Assembly (NCBI GenBank): GCA_034716535.1 | Contig: JAYEJW010000584.1 | Span: 1 to 24,146, forward strand | Direction: 5' to 3' | DNA length: 24,146 nucleotides | From: JAYEJW01 sp034716535 | GTDB taxonomy: Bacteria > Pseudomonadota > Gammaproteobacteria > Chromatiales > Chromatiaceae | Part shown: positions 7,501 through 14,434 of the stretch, in pieces | How the letters are laid out: each line of letters begins with the position of its first letter | Position numbering within the stretch: position 1 is the stretch's first letter | Notes under the pieces: generated by a model | Databases searched by the model: none | Seen by the model: the letters and a program-made list of their open reading frames with translations, nothing else | Told to the model about the DNA's origin: nothing | Translations under genes and position numbers: made by a program

Positions 7501-9222
7501 TTAGGGCAATTTAATGGTCAATAGGTCCGAGTGGTTCGGATCCGAGAGATGCACCGCGCAACCCATGCAGGGGTCGAAGCTGTGGATCGTTCGCAGGATC
7601 TCCAGCGGCTGCGTGGGATCGTGCAGATGGTGGCCACGTAGCGCCGCATCGTAGGGACCTTCCCTCCCGTCATTGTCTCTTGGGCCCGCGTTCCACGTAG
7701 TGGGCACCACGGCTTGGTAGTTGTCGATGAGTCCGTCTCTGATCACGACCCAGTGGGCGAGGGCGCCCCTGGGGGCCTCCAAAAAGCCCACGCCACGTGC
7801 ATCCGCTGGCCAAGTCGCCGGATCGAACAGGGCGTCGTTGAACACGCTGACATCGCCGGCCGCGATGTTGTCGAGCAGGTCCCGATACCAAAGCTCCATC
7901 TGGTCGGCCAGGGCCTTGCATTCGATGCCCCTGGCCGCGGTCCGCCCAAGGGTGGAAAAAAGAGCAGTCAGGGGCAGCTTGAGCTCGGCGAGCGTCCGAT
8001 TCACGGACTCCGTTATCGCTTCGTTTCCCTGCGCGTACATGATCAACACACGCGCCAGGGGGCCGACTTCCATGGGCTGTCCGCGCCAGCGCGGCGACTT
8101 CAGCCAGGAGTATTCCGCATCGAGATCCAGGTGATCGTAAGGGAGGGGGGGGCCGGTATATCTGGGATCGGTCTCCCCATCGTACGGATGCAGGGGCGTG
8201 TGCTTCCCCACGCTGTAGTCATACCAGGCATGGCTGATCAACTCTTGTACCTGGAGCGGATCGTTTAGGTCCACGGGGTGAATCGTGGACAGATCCCGGT
8301 TCAGGATGGCGCCGCGCGGAAAGAAGAACCCGGTCTCGTCGCTGACGTCGTACTGGGGAAAATCGCCGAAGGACAGGAAATTGCCGAGGCCCTCTCCCTT
8401 CCCCGCCCAATCCTTATAGAAACGGGCGATCGCCATGAAGTCGGGGAGATATACCTGATCGACGAAGGTGCGCATTTCCGAGATGATGCTTCCCACCTGC
8501 GCCAGGGTTTCCCCGTTCACGGCCGTCACTTCCCCCTGCGTGCTGATGGCGCTGGGCATACCACCAACCACGAAACTGGGGTGCGGGTTCTTGCCGCCGA
8601 ATATGGCGTGTACCTTGGCGACCTCCCGCTGCCAGGCGAGCGCCTCCAGGTAGTGGGCGAACGCGAGCAGATTGATCTCTGGGGGGAGCTTGTATTCGGG
8701 GTGACCCCAGTAGCCGTTCGTAAAGATGCCAAGCTGGCCGGATTCCACGAAAGTGCGCAGCTTGTCCTGAACGGCGGTGAAGTACTCCGTTGAGTTGTTC
8801 GGCCAGCTACTGATACAGGTTTGGGCCTCCGCAGTTGTCGCCGGGTCCGCATCCAGAGCGGAAACCACATCAACCCAGTCCATGGCGTGCAGGTGATAGA
8901 AGTGCACCACGTGATCCTGGACGTACTGGGCGCCATTCATCAAGTTTCGGATGATCTCTGCGTTCTGGGGGATCTGGTAGTGGAGCGCATCCTCCACTGC
9001 CCGCACGGAGGCGATTCCGTGGGAGGTCGTGCATACGCCGCAGATGCGCTGGGTGAAGGCCCAGGCGTCGCGCGGATCGCGCCCCTGCATAATCATCTCG
9101 ATTCCGCGAATCATGGTTCCGGAGCTGGATGCCCGGCTAATGGTACCGTTGTCATCCAGTTCGGCTTCGATACGCAGATGGCCCTCGATTCGAGTGACCG
9201 GATCAACCACGACGGTGTTCAT
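7501..9222 (-). CDS. NiFe hydrogenase large subunit (group 1)
   Basis: A 573-residue catalytic subunit of a group 1 (H2-uptake type) NiFe hydrogenase. The N-terminus VDPVTRIEGHLRIE is the family signature. The nickel-binding cysteines are C61 and C64 in RICGVCTTSH, and C552 and C555 in DPCMGCAVH near the C-terminus. Fifteen residues (LSDPNHSDLLTIKLP) follow H558, the C-terminal extension normally removed by a HyaD/HupD-type endopeptidase after nickel insertion. That protease is not in this window. The ATG at 9222 has only a weak Shine-Dalgarno. The gene lies 87 nt after the small-subunit stop and 16 nt before the secreted haem/MopE-repeat gene. By family, the enzyme splits H2 and passes electrons to the small subunit. 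With a Tat-exported partner it should work in the periplasm, co-exported as a folded pair. Confidence 0.95.
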   Translation of the reverse strand: MNTVVVDPVTRIEGHLRIEAELDDNGTISRASSSGTMIRGIEMIMQGRDPRDAWAFTQRICGVCTTSHGIASVRAVEDALHYQIPQNAEIIRNLMNGAQYVQDHVVHFYHLHAMDWVDVVSALDADPATTAEAQTCISSWPNNSTEYFTAVQDKLRTFVESGQLGIFTNGYWGHPEYKLPPEINLLAFAHYLEALAWQREVAKVHAIFGGKNPHPSFVVGGMPSAISTQGEVTAVNGETLAQVGSIISEMRTFVDQVYLPDFMAIARFYKDWAGKGEGLGNFLSFGDFPQYDVSDETGFFFPRGAILNRDLSTIHPVDLNDPLQVQELISHAWYDYSVGKHTPLHPYDGETDPRYTGPPLPYDHLDLDAEYSWLKSPRWRGQPMEVGPLARVLIMYAQGNEAITESVNRTLAELKLPLTALFSTLGRTAARGIECKALADQMELWYRDLLDNIAAGDVSVFNDALFDPATWPADARGVGFLEAPRGALAHWVVIRDGLIDNYQAVVPTTWNAGPRDNDGREGPYDAALRGHHLHDPTQPLEILRTIHSFDPCMGCAVHLSDPNHSDLLTIKLP

Positions 9223-9275
9223 GTTTGAGTGACCGATTGTTTCGTTGGCGGATAAAAGATAGTTTGCGCCCCGGA

Positions 9276-9312
9276 TGACCAGGGCCGCCCAGCTCTTATT
9301 GGATTCTGGTCA
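9276..9312 (-). other. Inverted repeat spanning the small-subunit stop codon
   Basis: TGACCAG (9276-9282) and CTGGTCA (9306-9312) form a 7-bp stem with a 23-nt loop. The distal arm contains the TGA stop of the small subunit. It may modulate coupling or mRNA stability between the two hydrogenase genes. No T-run follows, so it is not a standard terminator. Confidence 0.4.
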
Positions 9313-10323
9313 AGAAAGTGGCGTCTGCGGCGGTGCCGTACAGGTTGAGCCGTCGCCTGGAGCGGGTGCTTCGAAGGTCATCTCGTAGAATCCGGCCTTG
9401 TCCCAGAATCCTGGCTCGGAGCAGCCCAGGCAACCGTGTCCCGAATGCATGGGATAGCTGGTGCCTTGATTCCATCGCACCGTGCTGCAGGCGTTATAGG
9501 TCGTTGGCCCCTTGCAGCCGAGCTGCCAGAGGCACCAGCCGTTGCGGGCGCCTTCGTCATCGAAGGACAGGGCGAAATTGCCCTCGACGTAGTGGGTCAA
9601 ACGGTTGCAGCAGTCATGGACGGTCTTGCCGAAGTAAACCTTCGGTCGTCTGTACTGATCCAGTTCGGGCAATGCACGGAACGCGAGAACATAGGCGATG
9701 GAACCCGTCAGTACCTCGGGCACCGGAGGACAACCCGGAATATTGATCAGCGGACGTCGCGGGACAAGCTGCTGCGCCATGAGCTCATCGACACCGAAGG
9801 AGTCACCCGGGTTGGGATCGGCCTTTGGCAGCCCCCCGAACGAGGCGCAATTGCCCACCGAGATCACCAATGCGGCTCTCTCCACGGCTTCGTACACGAC
9901 ATCCAGCGCAGAACGGCCGCCGATCATGGACCAGGAACCGCCTTCCCCTATGGGAACGGACCCGTCCACGACGGCGATATACCTGCCGAAATCGCCGCGG
10001 ATCGTTTGCCCCTTGGAGGCCTCCGCGGCGGTCCCTGCCGCCGCCTGTAGCGTGTTGTGATAATTCAGGGAGAAGTGATCGAGAATCAGCGTCTCCACAG
10101 TCGGCTCGAATGATCGCAGAAGCGATTCACTGCACCCCGTACATTCCTGCGTCGATATCCATATGACGGCAGGACGCGGTGCTGCGGCGAGGCTATCGGC
10201 GAAGGCCTCTGATAGGTGTTTGGGCAATGCCAACGAGGACGCGGTTACTGTGCAGAATTTGAGAAACGTGCGCCGCGATACGCCTCTCTTATGCAGGGAT
10301 TCCAGGAGGGTTTCTTCTTTCAC
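9310..10323 (-). CDS. NiFe hydrogenase small subunit, Tat-exported, no membrane anchor
   Basis: A 337-residue iron-sulfur subunit that carries electrons from the NiFe site. The N-terminus has a twin-arginine signal, SRRTFLK (16-22), followed by a hydrophobic stretch. Ligands are all visible: proximal [4Fe4S] C61, C64 (ECTGCSE), C159 (GNCASFGG), C198 (IPGCPP); distal [4Fe4S] H236, C239, C264, C270; medial [3Fe4S] C279, C298, C301. The two extra proximal-cluster cysteines of oxygen-tolerant group 1d enzymes are absent (G63 in CTGC; G163-G164 after CASF). The protein ends 36 residues after the last cluster ligand without the C-terminal transmembrane helix of HyaA/HupS. It is therefore predicted to be soluble and to use a periplasmic acceptor, not a cytochrome b. 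The start is GTG at 10323, supported by GGAGGAG about 7 nt upstream. Confidence 0.95.
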   Translation of the reverse strand: MKEETLLESLHKRGVSRRTFLKFCTVTASSLALPKHLSEAFADSLAAAPRPAVIWISTQECTGCSESLLRSFEPTVETLILDHFSLNYHNTLQAAAGTAAEASKGQTIRGDFGRYIAVVDGSVPIGEGGSWSMIGGRSALDVVYEAVERAALVISVGNCASFGGLPKADPNPGDSFGVDELMAQQLVPRRPLINIPGCPPVPEVLTGSIAYVLAFRALPELDQYRRPKVYFGKTVHDCCNRLTHYVEGNFALSFDDEGARNGWCLWQLGCKGPTTYNACSTVRWNQGTSYPMHSGHGCLGCSEPGFWDKAGFYEMTFEAPAPGDGSTCTAPPQTPLS

Positions 10324-11056
10324 CTTATACTCCTCCGAGTTCGTAGAGAGTCTGACTTTAGTTCAGTCGTGCGTTCCAATCGTCACGAATTACTGAGCGC
10401 AAAACAAGGATTTAGCTGGAAGGCTTGTCGAATATTTTCCACTCGCCGATAAAGGTAACTACAGGAGGGGCGGGAGAAACGTGACCGCGTCCTCTTTATC
10501 AGAAGGCGGCGATTTTTATTCGGTGTCCTGTGTTAAACCGGTCACAATGAGTCCGAATGGACGAGGCAGAAATGTGACCGATGTCCAAATAAGTTTTGGG
10601 GGAGGAATGAGCGATGGTGAGAGGCTGGCCGGGCGTTCTTCTTTGACCGAAGACTATCATGTCATTGAGGAGGCAGGAGGCGCTAGCGGAATTGGCGGCT
10701 GAATGAATATCCCGAATGTGTGACGGGATTCAAATTGTGGCGTCGAGCTTATGAAGGATGGTGTGAGTCAGTTCCGTCGGCGGATATCTGCTATGGCCGT
10801 GCGGTTCGAGATACCGCTGCCAGCGGGCGAAGGGGTGTACCAGATCGGGATCCGTGTCGTGGCAGCCGAGGACGGCGAGCGCGCAGTCACCGATGGTTCA
10901 GGGCACATCCCCTTGAGCTCGCGGCGGACGCGGCGGGTGGCCTGCTCAGATGTCCGTCAGTGACCGGGTGGAGAAGCCCCGGTACCCTGTTTCAGCTCGT
11001 TCTGCGGTTTCAGCGGGGCGAGCGGGAGCGATGACCCTCTACAGGTTCGCTAGGCG
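10324..11056. other. 733-bp gap upstream of the hydrogenase unit; repeated GTGACCG motif
   Basis: No convincing gene. The minus-strand hydrogenase unit should be promoted from its left part. AGAAACGTGACCG (10475-10487) and AGAAATGTGACCG (10568-10580) are near-identical direct repeats 93 nt apart. An inverted copy, CGGTCACA (10539-10546), lies between them as part of TGTG-N10-CACA (10529-10546). I found no sigma-54 -24/-12 pair and no clear sigma-70 promoter. A short plus-strand frame at 10751-10963 (70 codons; segment RFEIPLPAGEGVYQIGIRVV) has protein-like composition but no recognisable family and no strong start signal; it may be a gene remnant. Confidence 0.5.
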
Positions 11057-11647
11057 TCAGCTCTCGCCGCGCTGCAGGGCCTCGAAGCGCTCCTTGAATG
11101 CCTGCTGGCGCAGCCGCTCCGCCTCTTGCTCGGTGGCGATCATGGGCGAGTCCGTCCATCCGCCGGAGGCCTGGTCAAAGACGGAGAAGCGGTAGCCTTT
11201 GCCGACCTTGAACACCTTGGTTACGTCGTTACCCGCCTGTTCCATGGCCTCGAGCTTGCTGAGCCCTTTGCCTGCCGGCTCCGCCCGAGTGGCGGTCGTG
11301 GCCGGGGCGGACGATACTTCCCGCCCGCGTCTGGTGAACAGGGTGTTCTGAATCTCGCCCCCGATGTCGATCTCCACGGTGTCTACAGCCGGCATGCGGC
11401 TCAGGATGTAGCCGGCCATCAGCATGCCCATCTTCTGGTTCTCATTCTCCAGGGCGGTCAGTAACTTGTCGGCGACGATCTGACAGCGTTCCACCCTGCT
11501 GGGGTTCTGTACCCAGTCGCGGCTCATCTGCCAGCCCTTGTCCATGTCGGCGTCTAGCCTGGCGAAGAAGTCCTCGCCCTGTGCGATCAGCATTTCGCTT
11601 ACATTGAGGCTGTATTCCTGGTCGTCGATGATGGCTTTAAGAATCAC
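11057..11647 (-). CDS. Conserved-looking protein of unknown function
   Basis: A 196-residue soluble protein I do not recognise. It begins MILKAIIDDQEYSLNVSEML, a beta-hairpin-like start, then a helical segment (EDFFARLDADMDKGWQMSRD; VADKLLTALENENQKMGML), an Ala/Thr/Arg-rich linker (about residues 114-128), and a C-terminal part with VTKVFKVGKGYRFSVFDQAS and a strongly charged helix (EQEAERLRQQAFKERFEALQ). No signal peptide or membrane span is visible. I chose GTG at 11647 because AAAGAGG lies about 6 nt upstream; the frame is open to 11713, but that extension looks non-coding. It is transcribed divergently from the PiuC-type hydroxylase, with 86 nt between start codons, so the two may share a regulatory region. 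Confidence 0.72.
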   Translation of the reverse strand: MILKAIIDDQEYSLNVSEMLIAQGEDFFARLDADMDKGWQMSRDWVQNPSRVERCQIVADKLLTALENENQKMGMLMAGYILSRMPAVDTVEIDIGGEIQNTLFTRRGREVSSAPATTATRAEPAGKGLSKLEAMEQAGNDVTKVFKVGKGYRFSVFDQASGGWTDSPMIATEQEAERLRQQAFKERFEALQRGES

Positions 11648-11733
11648 TCCGCGCCTCTTTCTTTGAACGTGTTGGCCAGGCATTCTACCAAAGGTATAGC
11701 GCCTCTCCCTCAATCACCGGACGGACCATCCCG

Positions 11734-12408
11734 ATGCTGCTGACCATTCCCGGCCTGCTGAACGCGGCCCAACTCGACAAGATCCACCAGGTCCTCGCCA
11801 ACGCCCGATTCGTGGACGGCAAGCTCACCGCCGGCTTTGCCGCCGCCCGCGTGAAGGACAATCTGGAGATGCAAGCGGACCCCGAGCGCATGAAGCTGCT
11901 CATCCGCATCATCATGAGCAGTCTCGGGCACAACGAGACCTTCCGCTTCGGTGCGCTGCCGCATCGGGTGGCGGACCCTATTGTCGCGCGCTACGAGCCG
12001 GGCATGACCTACGGTGACCACGTGGACGACCCGATCATGGGGAGTAGCGGGCCGCGCTTTCGCACCGACGTGTCCATGACGCTGTTCCTGAACCCGCCCG
12101 AGAGCTACGACGGCGGCGAGCTGGTGGTGCGCACCTCATTCGGCGAGAAGCGGGTCAAGCTGCCGGCAGGCGACGCGGTGGTCTACCCGTCCTCCAGCCT
12201 GCATCACGTAGCGCCCGTGACCCGAGGCGAGCGCCTGGTCGCCCTGGCCTGGATTCAGAGTTACGTGCGGGACCCGGCCCGACGGGAGCTGCTCTACGAG
12301 CTCAACCTGGCCCGCGAAAAGCTCCTCAACGAGGCGCCGGAGGAGGAGACCACCGGCTACCTGGACCGTTCCTACGCCAATCTGCTGCGGATGTGGGCGG
12401 AGTTGTAA
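11734..12408 (+). CDS. piuC: PKHD-type Fe(II)/2-oxoglutarate hydroxylase, PiuC/YbiX family
   Basis: A 224-residue cytoplasmic 2OG-Fe(II) oxygenase, the usual length of the PiuC/YbiX family. The N-terminal pattern (IPGLLNAAQL, then FVDGKLTAG and ARVKDNLEM) is typical. Iron ligands are H96 and D98 (YGDHVDD) and H157 in YPSSSLHHV. R167 in TRGERLVALAWIQS is positioned to bind 2-oxoglutarate, ten residues after H157. The C-terminus (YANLLRMWAEL) also fits the family. PiuC is often next to TonB-dependent siderophore receptors such as PiuA and is linked to iron uptake, but no receptor is present here. The substrate is unknown. The ATG at 11734 directly follows the divergent promoter region shared with the gene at 11057-11647. 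Downstream lie short repeats and a REP-like palindrome, not another gene. Confidence 0.92.
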   Translation: MLLTIPGLLNAAQLDKIHQVLANARFVDGKLTAGFAAARVKDNLEMQADPERMKLLIRIIMSSLGHNETFRFGALPHRVADPIVARYEPGMTYGDHVDDPIMGSSGPRFRTDVSMTLFLNPPESYDGGELVVRTSFGEKRVKLPAGDAVVYPSSSLHHVAPVTRGERLVALAWIQSYVRDPARRELLYELNLAREKLLNEAPEEETTGYLDRSYANLLRMWAEL

Positions 12409-12437
12409 GACCGAGGACCGAGGGCCAAGGACCGAGG
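12409..12437 (+). repeat. Short GACCGAG direct repeats
   Basis: GACCGAG occurs at 12409-12415, within GGACCGAGG at 12415-12423 and within GGACCGAGG at 12429-12437, immediately after the piuC stop. It is a small low-complexity tandem array of unknown role. Confidence 0.55.
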
Positions 12438-12458
12438 AGGAGGGGGCATTCAGGGAGC

Positions 12459-12478
12459 GTCGGGAAGGAATTCCCGAC
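12459..12478. repeat. REP-like palindrome
   Basis: GTCGGGAA and TTCCCGAC form a perfect 8-bp stem closed by a GGAA tetraloop, 50 nt after piuC. This sequence type resembles dispersed REP elements found between genes in gammaproteobacteria. There is no T-run, so it may act by protecting mRNA 3' ends, not by terminating transcription. Genome copy number cannot be seen from this window. Confidence 0.5.
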
Positions 12479-12579
12479 CTGAGGCGCTTAGTGGCAAAGC
12501 TGCTATGCAGCGACTTGGCGCAGATCAAATCATGAATTAGTGGCTGGCAGAAAAGTCGAGCCAGCCTCTAAAAATAGCG

Positions 12580-12588
12580 TGGTATAAT
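12580..12588 (+). promoter_or_regulatory. Extended -10 promoter element with overlapping inverted repeat
   Basis: TGGTATAAT matches an extended -10 box (TGnTATAAT). Just upstream, GGCTGGC (12542-12548) and GCCAGCC (12560-12566) form a 7-bp inverted repeat covering the -35 zone, where no TTGACA-like sequence is present. Extended -10 promoters can work without a -35, and the inverted repeat is well placed for an operator. Transcription would run rightwards. Confidence 0.45.
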
Positions 12589-12640
12589 CTGGCCCCAAGA
12601 TCGAAGTTGTCGGCGCCCTGGCCGGCATCGTTATCATAGC

Positions 12641-12880
12641 GTGCTGGCGCCAAACTCACGGCTGCGTGCCGCAACAACGGCATACGGACGCGACGATGCA
12701 GACGGCCGCGATGATCCGCCCCAAGAGGCCGCTTCGGCGCCTGCTTCGGGCGAGACGGGCTTTCGCTCGCCCGCGCGCGGCCCGCCTGGCTGGGACGAGG
12801 CGGCAGAACCGTTCCCGGTATGGGACACGGTGGAGCAACCGGAACCCGAGTACGCGTTCGATCAGCGTGTCAGCTGGTAA
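12641..12880 (+). CDS. Doubtful small protein or gene remnant
   Basis: A 79-codon frame opening with GTG and no good Shine-Dalgarno. Its product is rich in Ala, Pro, Asp, Glu and Gly, and the C-terminal part (PGWDEAAEPFPVWDTVEQPE) has a protein-like look. Just upstream, in a different frame (from about 12601), the sequence reads IEVVGALAGIVIIACW, which resembles a transmembrane segment. One explanation is a former small membrane protein with an acidic tail, now split by a frameshift; another is chance. It lies downstream of the extended -10 box at 12580-12588. No family is recognised. Confidence 0.25.
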   Translation: MLAPNSRLRAATTAYGRDDADGRDDPPQEAASAPASGETGFRSPARGPPGWDEAAEPFPVWDTVEQPEPEYAFDQRVSW

Positions 12881-13132
12881 CCGCCAAGTTTCCTACCCAG
12901 TGCCAGTTCGTTCACAGGCGCCGTAGCGCATTTGCCGGTTGCCTGGCATCTGCTTGTGCTCCGTATCCGCGCAACGCGGGGTCAAGGGGCCGACCATCCG
13001 AAAAACCCCGCTTTTGTGCTTGAGAGAGGCGGGCGAAGAGGGTGCAACCGTCTTGATGAGCGCACTAGCCGGGGGTACCATGCCAGCTGTACTACGCCTC
13101 GGGCGGTTGAATTCCCTATTCTTTATCTGCCA
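12881..13132. other. Leader region of the HPP/CBS unit
   Basis: No gene supported. A plus-strand frame is open from 12932 into the HPP gene, but its translation is arginine-rich and unlike HPP proteins, and it would cross a terminator-like hairpin at 12976-13015. I treat it as untranslated or intergenic sequence. Confidence 0.5.
12976..13015 (+). terminator. Terminator-like hairpin upstream of the HPP gene
   Basis: GCGGGGT (12976-12982) pairs with ACCCCGC (13005-13011) across a 22-nt loop and is followed by TTTT. It could end transcription from the promoter at 12580-12588 or act as an attenuator in front of the HPP/CBS unit. Confidence 0.5.
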
Positions 13133-13612
13133 GTGAATTTCTCTGAAATACTGTTTTCATCCATTGGCGCCTTCGTCGCCACACTGATCGCCTCTTTCTT
13201 TAGCGCAACGATTTTGGCCGCCGATGGCGTTCACGTTATTCTCGCCTCGACCGGGGCATCAGCGGTGTTGGTTTTCGCCTTGCCTTATAGCCCGGCGTCG
13301 CAACCCTGGAACCTGATCGGCGGCCAGATGCTGTCTGCTTTGGTAGGTGTTGCCTGCTACCAGTTGATTCCGAACAGTATTATTGCCGCTTCCGCGGCCA
13401 CCGGCTTGAGTATGGTTTTTATGGGAGTGTTCCGCTGTATGCATCCACCGGGCGGAGCAACGGCGATTTCCGCAGTCGTCGGCGGCGATGCCGTCCACAA
13501 TCTGGGCTATGCTTTTGTGATAGCTCCGGTGTTGATCAATGCGGTGATTTTGCTGTCCATTGCCATGGCGGTGGGAACGTTGCGAACAAAGAATCCTTTT
13601 TACGATGACTAA
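13133..13612 (+). CDS. HPP family integral membrane protein
   Basis: A 159-residue membrane protein with about five hydrophobic segments (near 7-27, 33-52, 63-80, 84-102, 125-148). HPP-family motifs are clear: STGASAVLVFALPYSPASQP (39-58), WNLIGGQMLSALVGV (59-73) and CMHPPGGATAISAV (102-115), which includes the name-giving His-Pro-Pro. Cyanobacterial and chloroplast HPP proteins have been characterised as nitrite transporters; bacterial members are mostly untested. I chose GTG at 13133 because the domain starts there and the upstream in-frame translation is not HPP-like, although no Shine-Dalgarno is visible, so the start is uncertain. The CBS-domain gene follows after 16 nt in another frame. 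The unit converges on the nitrate reductase cluster, which makes a nitrite or nitrate role attractive but unproven. Confidence 0.82.
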   Translation: MNFSEILFSSIGAFVATLIASFFSATILAADGVHVILASTGASAVLVFALPYSPASQPWNLIGGQMLSALVGVACYQLIPNSIIAASAATGLSMVFMGVFRCMHPPGGATAISAVVGGDAVHNLGYAFVIAPVLINAVILLSIAMAVGTLRTKNPFYDD

Positions 13613-13628
13613 CTGATCTGAAAGCTAA

Positions 13629-14255
13629 GTGACATCGATATCGGACAATGAACTGCTTCGGGACGTCGATATCTCTGAAGAGGATGTCTATGCCGCTATG
13701 CAGCGTATTCCCGGTTACATCGACATCTCCACCGGGGATTTTGTAGCGATCTACCGGCTGGCCCACGACCACGCCAGGCAGCGGCTTCTGGGGCGGATAC
13801 GTGCGGATGACTTGATGCACAGTATTCTCGCGCCCCTCACCCCGAACCTGATGTTGGACGAGGCTGCCCGCCTTATGGCGAATCAGGGCTTGATACACAT
13901 GCCAGTGGTGAACGACCGTGACCAGGTAGTCGGCATGCTATCGGAGTGCGACGTCCTTCGGCACCTTGGTGCCGAGACAGTCCTCGAATTGTTGGCTGGG
14001 CTCCTGGAAAATCCCACCGGCTTCAGCCAACGCTGCCACGACACCCGGGTAGCGGTGGCCATGACCGCCCCTGCCGTAACGGTGCGCGATAACGCCGGGT
14101 ATGATGAGATTGCCGACGCCTTCCGCGCTCACGGGGGACGTAGCATGCCGGTGGTGGATGACGAGGGCAGGCTTACGGGCCTGTTAGAATGCACGGACTT
14201 CGTCCGTTCCTCCAGGGAAGAATTAAACAAATTGGGAATTACTTTAGCTAAGTGA
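13629..14255 (+). CDS. CBS-pair protein, partner of the HPP membrane protein
   Basis: A 208-residue cytoplasmic protein. Residues 10-55 (including SEEDVYAAMQRIPGYIDIS) resemble the linker found before the CBS domains in HPP-CBS fusion proteins. Two CBS motifs follow: 60-114 (DDLMHSILAPLTPN to SECDVLRHLG, with HMPVVNDRDQVVGML) and 141-195 (VAVAMTAPAVTVRD to CTDFVRSS, with SMPVVDDEGRLTGLL). CBS pairs commonly bind adenine nucleotides and gate transporters or enzymes. Here the likely client is the HPP protein encoded 16 nt upstream, giving a two-gene version of a known fusion. The start is GTG at 13629 with a weak purine stretch (TGAAAG) upstream. A strong Rho-independent terminator closes the unit at 14352-14407. 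Confidence 0.85.
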   Translation: MTSISDNELLRDVDISEEDVYAAMQRIPGYIDISTGDFVAIYRLAHDHARQRLLGRIRADDLMHSILAPLTPNLMLDEAARLMANQGLIHMPVVNDRDQVVGMLSECDVLRHLGAETVLELLAGLLENPTGFSQRCHDTRVAVAMTAPAVTVRDNAGYDEIADAFRAHGGRSMPVVDDEGRLTGLLECTDFVRSSREELNKLGITLAK

Positions 14256-14351
14256 AGAATCGCTCCTACAATGGTTCTTTCAATGCGCTGAATTGTTATC
14301 AAATTGGAAAAGTGCGTGATTATAGAGAAAAAGTGGGGATCAGTCGATAGC

Positions 14352-14407
14352 GGGGTGGACGACTATGAAAATGGTATTGAATTTTCAGTCCGTCGCCACC
14401 CCTTTTT
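14352..14407 (+). terminator. Two-tier Rho-independent terminator of the HPP/CBS unit
   Basis: The outer stem pairs 14352-14363 (GGGGTGGACGAC) with 14392-14402 (GTCGCCACCCC): 11 bp with one bulged A. Inside it, TGAAAAT (14366-14372) pairs with ATTTTCA (14381-14387) around an 8-nt loop. TTTTT follows at 14403-14407. It is placed to stop rightward transcripts before the oppositely oriented nar cluster. It has no T-run in the other direction. Confidence 0.8.
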
Positions 14408-14434
14408 CGAGGAAGTTGGGAAGTAATATACCGG

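Noticed and set aside
10324..10530. Sigma-54 promoter for the hydrogenase unit
   Set aside because: No GG-N10-GC pair in a -24/-12 arrangement was found on the minus strand.
10529..10546. CRP or FNR site (TGTG...CACA)
   Set aside because: The half-site spacing (18 nt in total) does not fit the CRP consensus, and there is no TTGAT-N4-ATCAA for FNR.
12932..13132. N-terminal extension of the HPP protein
   Set aside because: The translation is arginine-rich and non-membranous, and it would read through a terminator-like hairpin.
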